The notes: generated by a model from the letters alone, not told the origin. Shown: positions 18,336 to 26,402, counted from the first letter of the stretch. The stretch: DNA of 64,000 bases from Anaerocaecibacter muris (GCF_943192945.1 NZ_CALPCE010000009.1:1-64000), one strand, 5' to 3'. Numbers and translations: made by a program.

Positions 18336-18782
18336 TCAGTAAGTAATGGTGACGGGTCCGATATTGGTCTGCGAGATAAGCATGTCCGCGCCGAATATGC
18401 CGCGTTCGACCTTGCCTCCTCCGTCGCGCATAAGATCGACAACGACGTTACAAAGATAGTCGAACATGTCGCTCGCAGCACTCGGCGGACGCATGGCATT
18501 GGTAAAGCTCGGACGGTTGCCGTGGGAAATATCCGCGCAAAGCGTAAAGTTAGACACAAGCAAAATATCCCCGCCGATATTGCGCACGGACAAATTCATT
18601 TTTCCGCAATCGTCGGAAAAGATACGCATGGCGACGAGTTTTTGCGCAAACGCGATAATATCCGCCTCGACGTCAGACTGCTCGACGCCGACGTAAACCG
18701 CCAATCCTCGCCCGACGGACGCGACGCACTCACCGTCCACGGACAAGCGTGCATTTTCCACACGTTGAATAACCGCTTTCAT
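18336..18782 (-). CDS. dtd: D-aminoacyl-tRNA deacylase
   Basis: A 148-aa DTD that hydrolyses D-aminoacyl-tRNAs (and Gly-tRNA-Ala), acting as a chirality proofreader. Conserved motifs: 'MKAVIQRVENARLSVDGE' at the N-terminus, 'LLVSNFTLCADISHGNRPSF' in the middle (SQFTL motif as SNFTL) and a terminal NIGPVTITY matching the NxGPVT signature. SNFTL replaces the usual SQFTL. No Shine-Dalgarno is present. The upstream promoter puts the transcript start at the A of the ATG, so it is predicted leaderless. First gene of the dtd-queH-uvrC-hprK operon. Confidence 0.94.
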   Translation of the reverse strand: MKAVIQRVENARLSVDGECVASVGRGLAVYVGVEQSDVEADIIAFAQKLVAMRIFSDDCGKMNLSVRNIGGDILLVSNFTLCADISHGNRPSFTNAMRPPSAASDMFDYLCNVVVDLMRDGGGKVERGIFGADMLISQTNIGPVTITY

Positions 18783-18788
18783 GCCGTC

Positions 18789-18817
18789 ATTTTACCACAT
18801 TTATTCAATAAATACAA
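18789..18817 (-). promoter_or_regulatory. promoter of dtd operon (predicted leaderless)
   Basis: Minus-strand TTGTAT (18812-18817), 17-nt spacer and TAAAAT (18789-18794) preceded by TGG. Exactly 6 nt separate the -10 from the ATG at 18782. It is divergent from the tRNA promoter. Confidence 0.65.
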
Positions 18818-18826
18818 GCAAACCGC

Positions 18827-18855
18827 TTGACAAAAACGTCAAAATATACTAAACT
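18827..18855 (+). promoter_or_regulatory. promoter of tRNA-Val
   Basis: A perfect TTGACA (18827-18832), 17-nt spacer and TAAACT (18850-18855). The start is predicted near 18862, 13 nt before the mature tRNA. Confidence 0.65.
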
Positions 18856-18874
18856 TATAAAGCTATATGAGTTA

Positions 18875-18950
18875 GGGCAATTAACTCAGCTGGGAGAGTG
18901 TCTTCTTGACGTGGAGAAAGTCGGGGGTTCGAGTCCCTCATTGCCCACCA
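18875..18950 (+). tRNA. tRNA-Val (anticodon GAC)
   Basis: A 76-nt cloverleaf with encoded CCA. The acceptor stem is GGGCAAT/ATTGCCC, the D-arm AACTCAGCTGGGAGAGT, the anticodon stem TCTTC/GGAGA with loop TTGACGT (anticodon GAC, valine GUC), and the T-arm GGGGG TTCGAGT CCCTC, with discriminator A. It has its own promoter and terminator. Confidence 0.93.
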
Positions 18951-18959
18951 TAAAGAACT

Positions 18960-18995
18960 GGGGCGAACACCTTAATAGGAGTTCGCTCTTTTTTT
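18960..18995 (+). terminator. Rho-independent terminator of tRNA-Val
   Basis: Stem GGGCGAAC / GTTCGCTC (18961-18988) followed by a 9-nt T-run. Confidence 0.85.
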
Positions 18996-19042
18996 GTTGC
19001 GAAAAACCGACACGGCATTGTCAATAATTATTTCCCTCTTCC

Positions 19043-19293
19043 CCTCCGAATTTATTGCCTTTCGGCTGTGGTTGGTAGCACAGTTAAAAGCCGACGTCAA
19101 CGCGCGAAAAATTTTGCATTGGACTATTAAATAACACCTGTCGGGTATCGTAATGAGCCCGACTTTTTCTTTGTACGCAAATTTTTTCGCGTTGTTCGTT
19201 GACGTCGGGTATTCGGGATTTGTTATGCGCTTACCTATCAGCTTTTACCCGTGCTACCGTTTGTTGTTGCCGAAAGGCAATATAAATTCGGAG
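19043..19293. repeat. 251-nt imperfect inverted repeat (MITE-like)
   Basis: The outer 13 bp are perfect (CCTCCGAATTTAT at 19043-19055, ATAAATTCGGAGG at 19281-19293). Matching blocks follow inward in order: TGCCTTTCGGC/GCCGAAAGGCA (19056-19066, 19268-19278), GGTAGCAC/GTGCTACC (19074-19081, 19251-19258), TAAAAGC/GCTTTTA (19085-19091, 19241-19247), a CGACGTCAACG block (19092-19102, 19197-19207), and a GCGAAAAATTTTGC-like pair (19103-19116, 19177-19191). The right arm has an extra segment of about 32 nt. No transposase is present. The right arm forms the 3' part of the 41-aa minus ORF. Confidence 0.6.
19140..19168 (+). terminator. terminator-like hairpin inside the inverted repeat
   Basis: Stem GTCGGG / CCCGAC (19140-19145, 19158-19163) followed by TTTTT. 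It lies at the centre of the 251-nt inverted repeat. Confidence 0.5.
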
Positions 19294-19379
19294 GTTTCCA
19301 AAATGAAAGATATACGGCTTATAAATGTCGAGAGCTTTCATAAGCTCGATTGCTTTGTCTTTCTTTATCTGTCTGTCCA
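19254..19379 (-). CDS. 41-aa small protein, probably a truncated gene
   Basis: A short ORF starting MDRQIKKDKAIELMKALDIY with GGAG 8 nt before the ATG at 19379. The N-terminal 25 residues (KAIELMKALDIYKPYI) look like the start of small phage- or plasmid-type proteins with an 'AIxxMKxLxIYKPxI' opening, recalled as a pattern only. From about residue 29 on, the coding sequence is the right arm of the 251-nt inverted repeat, so the original C-terminus was probably replaced when that element arrived. It lies 6 nt downstream of the SLOG-like gene stop and is likely the last gene of that mini-operon. Confidence 0.45.
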
Positions 19380-19385
19380 TAGTAG

Positions 19386-19880
19386 TTATTCTCCTTTAAT
19401 GTCGCTCAACATTTTGTCAAGCTGTTGTTCGGTTTCAATCTTGTAAGATTTACGGGTATAACTCAAACAAACTATACTGAGCTTGTTCATGCTTATTAGC
19501 CGTCTAATGTTGTTGAGCGTGCCGTTGCTTTTGCCGTCCCATAGCATAAACCCGAAATCGCAGTCGCGGCTCATAGCTATATCTTTTTGTTCGTAGTACG
19601 CTCTGCCGTAAATGCCTGTCGGTACGTCGATGGCTTTTACTTTGTAATTGCCTGCGTTATTGCGAGCTTTGCCGTTGGAAGCATACACCGTAACGAACGG
19701 GTAGTCGTATACGTTTTTAAGCTCTTGCTGAATCAGTTTGTCCGCACCGTAAGCGTCGCCTATGAGTACGTTCATACGGCTTGTTGCTATACTGCGTACA
19801 TGAGCCTTGGCAAAATAACTTAATTCGGTTACGCTTAACGACCCACTGACGAATACGGTTTCGGTTTTGTTGTCAGTCAT
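19386..19880 (-). CDS. SLOG-like Rossmann-fold protein
   Basis: A 164-aa protein. It resembles SLOG/LOG-type nucleotide-binding folds: an N-terminal strand VFVSGSLS, then 'VLIGDAYGADKLIQQEL' with the Gly-rich turn, 'VYASNGKARNN', and a C-terminal 'FMLWDGKSNGTLNNIRR'. The KD..M..aD.GfmlWDGkS.GT..N pattern is typical of this uncharacterised group. SLOG domains have been linked to nucleotide signalling and conflict systems, but its function is unknown. The ATG at 19880 has AGGTG 6 nt upstream and overlaps the stop of the 40-aa gene, so expression is coupled. Confidence 0.65.
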   Translation of the reverse strand: MTDNKTETVFVSGSLSVTELSYFAKAHVRSIATSRMNVLIGDAYGADKLIQQELKNVYDYPFVTVYASNGKARNNAGNYKVKAIDVPTGIYGRAYYEQKDIAMSRDCDFGFMLWDGKSNGTLNNIRRLISMNKLSIVCLSYTRKSYKIETEQQLDKMLSDIKGE

Positions 19881-19995
19881 TATCTTCACCTCGATTTTCG
19901 CACCAATCCAATAACGCCGCAGTGAACTCATCGTCTTCGGCAAAGTCTTTGGGGAAGTCTTGTTTTAAGATAGCTATGTATTCTTCGTTAGTCAT
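19873..19995 (-). CDS. 40-aa acidic small protein
   Basis: A short ORF, MTNEEYIAILKQDFPKDFAE onward, ending RGEDND. It is strongly acidic with no cysteine pair. Support comes from context: AGGTG before its ATG, a start that overlaps the upstream ORF stop by 8 nt, and an end that overlaps the SLOG-like start by 8 nt. Such tight packing suggests a small partner protein or a translational-coupling ORF. I know of no homologous family. Confidence 0.55.
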   Translation of the reverse strand: MTNEEYIAILKQDFPKDFAEDDEFTAALLDWCENRGEDND

Positions 19996-20323
19996 CGTCT
20001 TCACCTATGTTTACAAAGTCGTCGAGCTTGATTTTGTTTTCGTAGAACAGACCGAACTCGAAATACAGTTTACCATCCTTGTCGCGGAGCAGGGGGAACG
20101 TGTCTTGGCTAATACGACCTGCACGCGTGATTGCTACCGTAATCGTTTCGTAGACGAACGAAATGTCCAAGATATTGAACGTAATCTCGTATTCGCCGTC
20201 GTAGTAAGAGAATTCCGAGAGATAGTATTTTCTGGACTCGTTCTCTGTGTTTACATTTGCACTTGTTTTCATCAATGACATAATTTTCTTTTTTATTGTA
20301 GAATGTAGCTCCAAAACGTCCAT
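19988..20323 (-). CDS. hypothetical protein, probably the 3' part of a frameshifted gene
   Basis: A 111-aa ORF with no recognised family. Its sequence is beta-strand rich with charged loops ('YYLSEFSYYDGEYEITFNIL'). No good Shine-Dalgarno precedes ATG 20323 or the internal ATG 20281. The same frame stays open upstream to about 20369 with protein-like sequence (QDLNQLAFDHWY), which joins the other frame of 20324-20576. It therefore looks like the 3' half of one roughly 190-aa gene. It ends overlapping the 40-aa gene. Confidence 0.5.
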   Translation of the reverse strand: MDVLELHSTIKKKIMSLMKTSANVNTENESRKYYLSEFSYYDGEYEITFNILDISFVYETITVAITRAGRISQDTFPLLRDKDGKLYFEFGLFYENKIKLDDFVNIGEDDD

Positions 20324-20576
20324 GTACCAATGATCGAATGCTAATTGGTTCAGGTCTTGTACAAAAACTCAGTGACGGCAATTTACTTCCTTGTCCACGT
20401 TCACTATAAAAAAATTCTGTAATGTAATGCTGACAAACTATTGGAAACATATCATTATGAAATTTCACAAGCGAATAATAATTATACATTTTGTCGTTTT
20501 TATCTAAATGACAAAACGGTCTATAATCTTTTTTAGACATAACAGGGATTATTGTTGCTATAAAATTATCGCACAT
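20324..20576 (-). pseudogene. 5' part of a frameshifted hypothetical gene
   Basis: The minus frame starting MCDNFIATIIPVMSKKDY runs on past this point, but only up to about 20365 does it look like a real protein (HNDMFPIVCQHYITEFFYSE). The following residues are a shadow of the 111-aa ORF in another frame. A single frameshift near 20360-20375 would join both parts. The product is unknown. It could be a true mutation or an assembly error. Confidence 0.4.
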
Positions 20577-20606
20577 GAGTTTTGCGAAGCTTGTGGAATT
20601 GAGTTC

Positions 20607-21417
20607 ATGGAATCGCCGAAACCCGCTACGAAAATTAGGCGTTGGATTCCTGCCGTTTCTATGAGTGCGGTTGCTGTCGCGGTAGTATGCGGTTGTATTC
20701 CGTTAATGTTGCCAAACAATGGCGGTAGTCCTATTCCGGACGCAAAATACGGAGAATCCGACGTTTATAGGGTGAGTGTAGAGGAGTCCGAATTCATAGC
20801 GTTGCCCGATATAGTTTTGTTTAATATGGATTATGCGGATAATTATACCGCAATACAGAAAGTTCTCACGGTAAAAAACGAAATCGAATTGGGCTATGAG
20901 ATAAAACGCATAGAGTACAATTTCATATACGATGATGAATTATGCGCATACGATTTCGACTATCTTATGTATTCGGATAACAATTTTGATTTCCACAATA
21001 AAGACCAATATGTTGATTTGAATACTGTAATAGAAATAAAAGACATTACTTTTCAATATAAATTGATTACAAGCAAAACAGGCAAACGAATTTAACTATC
21101 TTAAAAAACTCAAAGATGTAAGCGTAAAAACGAGCGGTAAATTCTTAACCGTTTGCGAACCGTTTCCGAAAAATATCTATAAGGTAGACTCGAACTACGG
21201 AATAGAACTTGAATTTTACAGACAAAAACCGGTAAAAATTTTGCTTATACTATGGAGGACTTTTTTTCTCGTAGCTTTTATATTTTTAGTCATATCGTTT
21301 TTTATAAAAAACAGTTCCGTTACGACAGCAGCAATAATCACGATATTCGCCGTTAATTTTCCGTTCGTAATACCGTTGTCGATTTATCTTATAAAATGGT
21401 TTATTCGAAAAAAATAA
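20607..21417 (+). pseudogene. frameshifted membrane protein gene
   Basis: The first frame, from ATG 20607 (an in-frame upstream ATG lies at 20508), encodes a basic N-terminus, one hydrophobic segment (VSMSAVAVAVVCGC) and an extracellular-like domain. It stops at 21095. A second frame, open from about 21069 to 21417, continues as ANEFNYLKKLKDVSVKT and then two hydrophobic segments (ILLILWRTFFLVAFIFLV and a second one near the end). The two halves make sense as one protein of about 265 aa with three TM segments if one base is gained or lost near 21065-21095. No family is recognised. Confidence 0.5.
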
Positions 21418-21530
21418 TTCGTTTTACATTACTGATTTTCCACTATCAATAAAGTTTTGCGTATCTCCCCATAAAACTTAATAGAAGCCCGTCGCCCCCC
21501 CATTTAGTTTTTTTGCGTTATTTTAATCAT

Positions 21531-23948
21531 TTAAAGTTCTGTTTTTTGCGCAAACAATTTGTTTGCTCTGTCGAGCATTTCGGGAAAATCGGACAGTTTC
21601 ATTTTCCCTTCCGAATCGCGGAACTCCGCCATAAACCCGAGGGTTTTCGGCTCTGCTTTCATCCATGCTATTTCGCTACCCGTGAATATGCCGCCGAACA
21701 CTTCGTTAAACGCCTCGACCGCTTTTGGATTGTCAAACACTTCGATCACCGTGCTTTCGGGCGTATAGGGCGGAATATCGAGGTTTTCGCTTTGCGTCGA
21801 AAACTTGTATTCCCCGCTACCCGTTGCGACCGTCTTGCCGTTAATTACTATTTCCGCATATATTCCGCTCGGCACAGTTACGGCGTACTTTACATCGCCG
21901 TCTATATATTTGTATCCGACCTTAATCCCGTTGTATTCCGCTTCGAGCGCGGGCAAACCCTTAATCGGTCGGGGCGCAATCCTAACCTTTTTAAATCCTG
22001 CGCCCACCGTTTCTATACCCGCTATTCGCCTATACACAAACTCCATAACGCTACCGTAAGCGTAATGATTGTAACTGTTCATGCCGTCGGGATTGGGCGT
22101 GCCGTCGGGCATAAGGCTGTTCCAACGCTCCCACACAGTCGTCGCGCCCATGTCAACTTCGTATAACCAACTCGGATAGCAGTTGTTCATAAGGACTCTG
22201 ACGGCTGTATCAAAATAACCGTTGTCCGCAAGCGCGAAAAGCAGGTACGGCGAGCCGACAAAACCCGTAACCATTCTGTATCCGTGCCTTACGACGTTGT
22301 CGTTAAGTTGTTTTGCGAGTTCATTACGGTGATTTTCCTCTACTATACCGAAGTGCAACGCTATCACTTGCGCCGTAACCGTATCCAAAGCGAGCCGCCC
22401 GTTTTTCGTAAAGTATTCGTCGCGCACGAGTTTTAACGTCTTTTCGTATTTTTTAGCGTACAATTCAGCTTCGGCGGTCTTGCCCAACAACCTTGCGCTT
22501 TCGGCGACAATCCGTAAAGAATTGACAAAAAACACATTCGTTATATAGTATTTATCGGTGCGACCTATGCAATCGCAAGCCACCATCTGTTCGTTATCCA
22601 AAGCAAGCCAATCGCCGTATTCAGTACCGCGACAGACAAGTCCGTTTTCTGTAGTCTGTTCGCGCGCCGCGATAAATTTTTTCATAGCGGCGTAGTTATC
22701 GGCTATAAACGATATATCGCCGTACATTTCGTACAACGTGCGCGGCACCATGGTTACGCAGTCGCTCCACATGGCGTCTGTATGACGACAATCGCTGTTT
22801 AGCTGATTACATCTGTAAAAGTCGGGGATCATGTGCGGAATCCCGCCGTTTTCGCCTTGGTCGTTGCGCAAATCGTTGAGCCACTTTTTCATGAACGCGC
22901 GAATATCGTAATTGTACGCCGCCGTGCGGCAAAACGCATTGATGTCGCCCGTCCACCCCAGCCGTTCGTCGCGTTGCGGGCAATCGGTGGGAATATCCAC
23001 AAAGTTTCCGCGCTGACCCCAAACAACGTTTTGCATAAGCCTGTCGAAGCGTTTATTGCTCGAATGGATGCTCCCCGTGCGGCGCATATCGGTGTGCATG
23101 ACAAGCGCGGTAACGCAGTCGCTCGGCAACTCCGCGCCTGATATTCGCACATACCTAAACCCGTGAAAAGTAAATTCGGGACGAACCGTCGCCTTCCCTT
23201 TAATACATATTTCGTCAGTAGCTTTTGCCGTGCGCAGATTAGCGTTATAAAAATTGCCGTGCACAAGGATTTCACAAAATTCGAGTTTAATTCGCCCGTC
23301 GAAACCGTCGTGAGTATTCACCTCGACCACGCCCGCGACGTTTTGTCCGAAGTCGTACACGAGATCGCCCTCGGGCGTGCGAATAATTTGTTTTACGGGC
23401 AACCGCTCCGTCACGCGCACCGGCTCGCAAATTTGCTCGACCAGCGCGGCTTTATTATAATCGATAATTTTAACCGTCAAATCATGCAACGGCGCAGTGA
23501 AGTCTATCACTTCCCCGTCGTAAATTCCGCTCTCGCGTATAACGCTTTCGCGCGCATTAAAGCTACCGTCGGTAGACAAGACGACAGCGTCGTCCGCAAC
23601 CAAATCGGCGCACACCGCCGCATCCTCGCCGTACATACGCCGCTTCCGATCCCACGTCAGATCGCCTTTATACCACCCCTCTCCGACCGTAAACGCAACG
23701 GTGTTTTCGCCGTTCCGCAAAAGCTCGGTAACGTCGTACTGTTGAACTTGCAAAGTTTTTTTGTACGACGTCCACCCGGGAGCAAGATAATTTTCGCCCA
23801 CGCGCTTGCCGTTTACTTCGGCAAAGTAAAGCCCTGCCGCAGTCGCTTTCAATATCGCGCGTTGCGGACGCTCGGACAACTTAAACGTCTTATAAACAGT
23901 AAAAACGCTTTTGTCCTCGTAAACGCTTATAAATTCGCCTTTTAACAT
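21531..23948 (-). CDS. GH78 alpha-L-rhamnosidase-like glycosidase
   Basis: An 805-aa cytosolic (no signal peptide) glycoside hydrolase of the bacterial alpha-L-rhamnosidase type. The N-terminal beta-sandwich carries 'YFAEVNGKRVGENYLAPGWT', typical of these enzymes. The catalytic (alpha/alpha)6 barrel has the signature TDCPQRDERLGWTGD (321-335) including the general-acid region. Near the C-terminus 'NHYAYGSVMEFVYRRIAGI' and 'PALEAEYNGIKVGY' fit the family. It removes terminal rhamnose from plant-type glycosides. Its ATG overlaps the fructokinase stop (GGTG Shine-Dalgarno), so it is third in GH32-fructokinase-GH78. Confidence 0.9.
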   Translation of the reverse strand: MLKGEFISVYEDKSVFTVYKTFKLSERPQRAILKATAAGLYFAEVNGKRVGENYLAPGWTSYKKTLQVQQYDVTELLRNGENTVAFTVGEGWYKGDLTWDRKRRMYGEDAAVCADLVADDAVVLSTDGSFNARESVIRESGIYDGEVIDFTAPLHDLTVKIIDYNKAALVEQICEPVRVTERLPVKQIIRTPEGDLVYDFGQNVAGVVEVNTHDGFDGRIKLEFCEILVHGNFYNANLRTAKATDEICIKGKATVRPEFTFHGFRYVRISGAELPSDCVTALVMHTDMRRTGSIHSSNKRFDRLMQNVVWGQRGNFVDIPTDCPQRDERLGWTGDINAFCRTAAYNYDIRAFMKKWLNDLRNDQGENGGIPHMIPDFYRCNQLNSDCRHTDAMWSDCVTMVPRTLYEMYGDISFIADNYAAMKKFIAAREQTTENGLVCRGTEYGDWLALDNEQMVACDCIGRTDKYYITNVFFVNSLRIVAESARLLGKTAEAELYAKKYEKTLKLVRDEYFTKNGRLALDTVTAQVIALHFGIVEENHRNELAKQLNDNVVRHGYRMVTGFVGSPYLLFALADNGYFDTAVRVLMNNCYPSWLYEVDMGATTVWERWNSLMPDGTPNPDGMNSYNHYAYGSVMEFVYRRIAGIETVGAGFKKVRIAPRPIKGLPALEAEYNGIKVGYKYIDGDVKYAVTVPSGIYAEIVINGKTVATGSGEYKFSTQSENLDIPPYTPESTVIEVFDNPKAVEAFNEVFGGIFTGSEIAWMKAEPKTLGFMAEFRDSEGKMKLSDFPEMLDRANKLFAQKTEL

Positions 23949-24907
23949 TTTTCACCTACTAAACTTACCGCTTGCCTATCGCCCATAGATGGAATTGCGC
24001 CGAAGCCCGTCGTCGTATATGCGCCGCACTTGCAAGCAAATTCTAAAATTTGAGAGTAATCCAAATTACCGACTATATTATACGGAGTTGCGCCCAACCG
24101 CAAAAGTTCCGCTATAAGCCCGCCGAAAAACGAGTCGCCGGCGCCCGTAGTATCGACGTTATTGACATTATATCCGCCGCAGTCGAACGTTCGTCCGTCG
24201 GCAAGATAAAGTTTCGCGCCGTTCGCGCCGCGCGTCACCGCCACGGCTTTGACCGTTCCGCACAGCAGTTTTTTTGCCGCGCCGTCTATATTATGCTCGC
24301 CCGTCAAAAATACCGCCTCGTCGTCGCCCACCTTTACAACGTCGGCTTTTGCCGCGTATTCGAGCGCGATCCGCTTTAACTCATCGGCGCTATCCCAAAG
24401 ATTAAACCGCAGATTGGGATCGAAAAACACAAGCGCGCCGCCGCGCCGCGCCCGCTCGATTAAACTGTCGTGCGCGGCGCGGGCTTGCTCCGTTTTTAAC
24501 GCCACGCTCCCAAACTCAAACGCGTCGCCGTCGCCGAACATTATATCGTAGAAGTCGCGCGCGTCGAGATACAGGTCAGCCGCCGTGCGACGGTAAAACG
24601 CAAACCGCCGCTCGCCGTTTTGACCGACGCTCACAAACGCGAGCGACGTATCGTAATCGGCGGTAGTCTTTACATGTTCGACGTTTACTCCAGCCGCCGC
24701 TATCGCTTGTTTTAAAAACTCGCCGAACGCGTCGTCGCCCACCTGCGATACGTATTCGGCGGGGCAACCGAGCTTTGCGGCTTGCACGCAGACGTTGGCG
24801 GGCGCGCCGCCCGCTTTTTTCACAAACTCCGTCGCGGCTTTAAGCTCGCCGCAACCTTTCGCCTGAAAATCTATCAAAAGCTCGCCCATACACGCCAGCT
24901 TGCCCAT
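23942..24907 (-). CDS. PfkB-family carbohydrate kinase (fructokinase-like)
   Basis: A 321-aa ribokinase/PfkB kinase. Motifs: 'KKAGGAPANVCVQAAKLG' (about 30-47), typical of fructokinases, the DPNLRFNLW strand, and 'NVDTTGAGDSFFGGLIAEL' with the catalytic Asp and anion hole. Together with the upstream GH32 enzyme it most likely phosphorylates fructose released from sucrose or fructans. GGAGG lies 6 nt before the ATG. It follows GH32 by 14 nt and overlaps GH78 by 7 nt. Confidence 0.92.
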   Translation of the reverse strand: MGKLACMGELLIDFQAKGCGELKAATEFVKKAGGAPANVCVQAAKLGCPAEYVSQVGDDAFGEFLKQAIAAAGVNVEHVKTTADYDTSLAFVSVGQNGERRFAFYRRTAADLYLDARDFYDIMFGDGDAFEFGSVALKTEQARAAHDSLIERARRGGALVFFDPNLRFNLWDSADELKRIALEYAAKADVVKVGDDEAVFLTGEHNIDGAAKKLLCGTVKAVAVTRGANGAKLYLADGRTFDCGGYNVNNVDTTGAGDSFFGGLIAELLRLGATPYNIVGNLDYSQILEFACKCGAYTTTGFGAIPSMGDRQAVSLVGEKC

Positions 24908-24921
24908 GACCGTTCCTCCTA

Positions 24922-26295
24922 TTAACTTTTTTGCGCCGCAGGGTCAAACGCTTTGACAGTCAAACCTCTCGCGCCGTTCGCCGTCAGCGTCATCCTGCCG
25001 TCGATATAAAAGCGACTGCTAATCGTCTGTCTGCCGTCGTCCGCAAAAACCTCAACGCACGATACGTCCAGAAAAACGCGCACGCGCGGACTGTCCGCCC
25101 CTACTTTTGCTTTGCGCACACAACCGTTAAGATTGTTGGACTTTGTAGTGTCGAGAAAAACATCGCCGTCGTTGCCGACAACTATCTGCCCGGTTTCGCC
25201 CGCGATAACAATGCTCGCCCCGACAGGCAATTCCGCTTCTATTACGGAACACTGCGGCAATTCGCCGTCCGCATTACACGGCGAAAAATATCGCTCTGCC
25301 GCCGCAATCGGCGACTGAATAATATCACCGTTTACTATCGATAATTCGCGCGGCAAAGAGAACGCGCCCACCCATCCGTGATTGCGTTCGCGCGTCGGAT
25401 AGCGTTTATTCCACATTTCGAGCCAACCGATAACGGTCGGGCGCGGCGCGTCGTTTACAAACTGCGGCGCGTAAAAACAGTCGCCGCAATCCATTTCTTT
25501 TACGAAATCTATATTCATTCGCTTGTTTCCGAAATCTATATCGCCGACCGCAAAAACGCTGATATTTCCGTTTTTATACCGACCGTCTTTCTCTTTTACG
25601 CCGCAACCCGATACGACTATAACATCTTTGCCGTCCACCTGCGCATAGCACGGACACTCCGCCATTTCCCCCAGTTCGTAAAACGGACCGATGCAAAAAT
25701 CGTATTCCAGCCTGTCGAGCGATCGCCCCGACAGCACGACTATAACGCCGCGGTTGGCGCGCTCGTCCTTGCCTCCGACAAACACGTAATACTTTTCGCC
25801 CACACGCACGGGAAACGGATCGCGAAAATCCGACCGACTTATATAACTCGGCAACGCGGCGTTGTCGAATACCGCGGCGGCGCGCTTTTCAAAGGTCTTA
25901 CCGTCGGCGCTCTCCGCCAAGCATATCCATTCTTTTTTGACGTTTTCCGTTTCGTAATGCCGAGTATACATCAAGTACAGCTTGCCGTCCGCCGCAATGC
26001 CCCCGCCCGAAAAACAACTCGTTTCGTCCGCGCCGGACGGACAGAGCGCGACGTTCCCGTGCCTGTATTCAATGAGATCGCTCGACACAAACTGACCCCA
26101 GTGCATTGCGCCGAACGAATCGGAATAAGGGTGATACTGATAAAACAGCCTATACTCGCCGTTAAAATACGCCAGTCCGTTGGGGTCGTTCATCCAGCCA
26201 ATCGGCGGTGCCATGTGGTAGCGCGGATAATAGGTCTTATCGACGTTTTGCGCGTTTGCCGCGATATATTCGTCGGCTTGTTTAACGGTATACAT
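24922..26295 (-). CDS. GH32 beta-fructofuranosidase (sucrose-6-phosphate hydrolase type)
   Basis: A 457-aa five-blade GH32 enzyme plus C-terminal beta-sandwich. The nucleophile is Asp37 in WMNDPNGL, the transition-state stabiliser lies in FRDPFPV, and the acid/base Glu is in EMAECPCYAQ. No signal peptide is seen, so the substrate is intracellular sucrose, sucrose-6-phosphate or short fructans. I place the start at the ATG at 26295 preceded by AGAGGG. Earlier in-frame starts add an Arg-rich stretch unlike the family. First gene of the sugar operon; no transporter or PTS gene is adjacent. Confidence 0.92.
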   Translation of the reverse strand: MYTVKQADEYIAANAQNVDKTYYPRYHMAPPIGWMNDPNGLAYFNGEYRLFYQYHPYSDSFGAMHWGQFVSSDLIEYRHGNVALCPSGADETSCFSGGGIAADGKLYLMYTRHYETENVKKEWICLAESADGKTFEKRAAAVFDNAALPSYISRSDFRDPFPVRVGEKYYVFVGGKDERANRGVIVVLSGRSLDRLEYDFCIGPFYELGEMAECPCYAQVDGKDVIVVSGCGVKEKDGRYKNGNISVFAVGDIDFGNKRMNIDFVKEMDCGDCFYAPQFVNDAPRPTVIGWLEMWNKRYPTRERNHGWVGAFSLPRELSIVNGDIIQSPIAAAERYFSPCNADGELPQCSVIEAELPVGASIVIAGETGQIVVGNDGDVFLDTTKSNNLNGCVRKAKVGADSPRVRVFLDVSCVEVFADDGRQTISSRFYIDGRMTLTANGARGLTVKAFDPAAQKS

Positions 26296-26373
26296 ATTCC
26301 GCCCTCTCATGCCTTTTGCGCGTCTGCGTCGCATCGGCAACGCCGTTCGGCGCAATAACTTTCTTTTACGATA

Positions 26374-26402
26374 AGTTTAACAAACGCAACCGCGTATGTC
26401 AA
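26374..26402 (-). promoter_or_regulatory. promoter of GH32-fructokinase-GH78 operon
   Basis: Perfect TTGACA (26397-26402), 17-nt spacer and TAAACT (26374-26379) preceded by TGT. The leader is about 72 nt. Confidence 0.65.

Noticed and set aside
18827-19027. 66-aa plus-strand ORF
   Set aside because: It is the translated tRNA-Val gene and its terminator.
19153-19446. 97-aa plus ORF
   Set aside because: No ribosome site; it lies across the inverted repeat and antisense to the 41-aa and SLOG-like genes.
18875-21420. integrated phage or island with tRNA attachment site
   Set aside because: No integrase and no repeat of the tRNA 3' end was found downstream; only an AT-rich patch with degraded genes.
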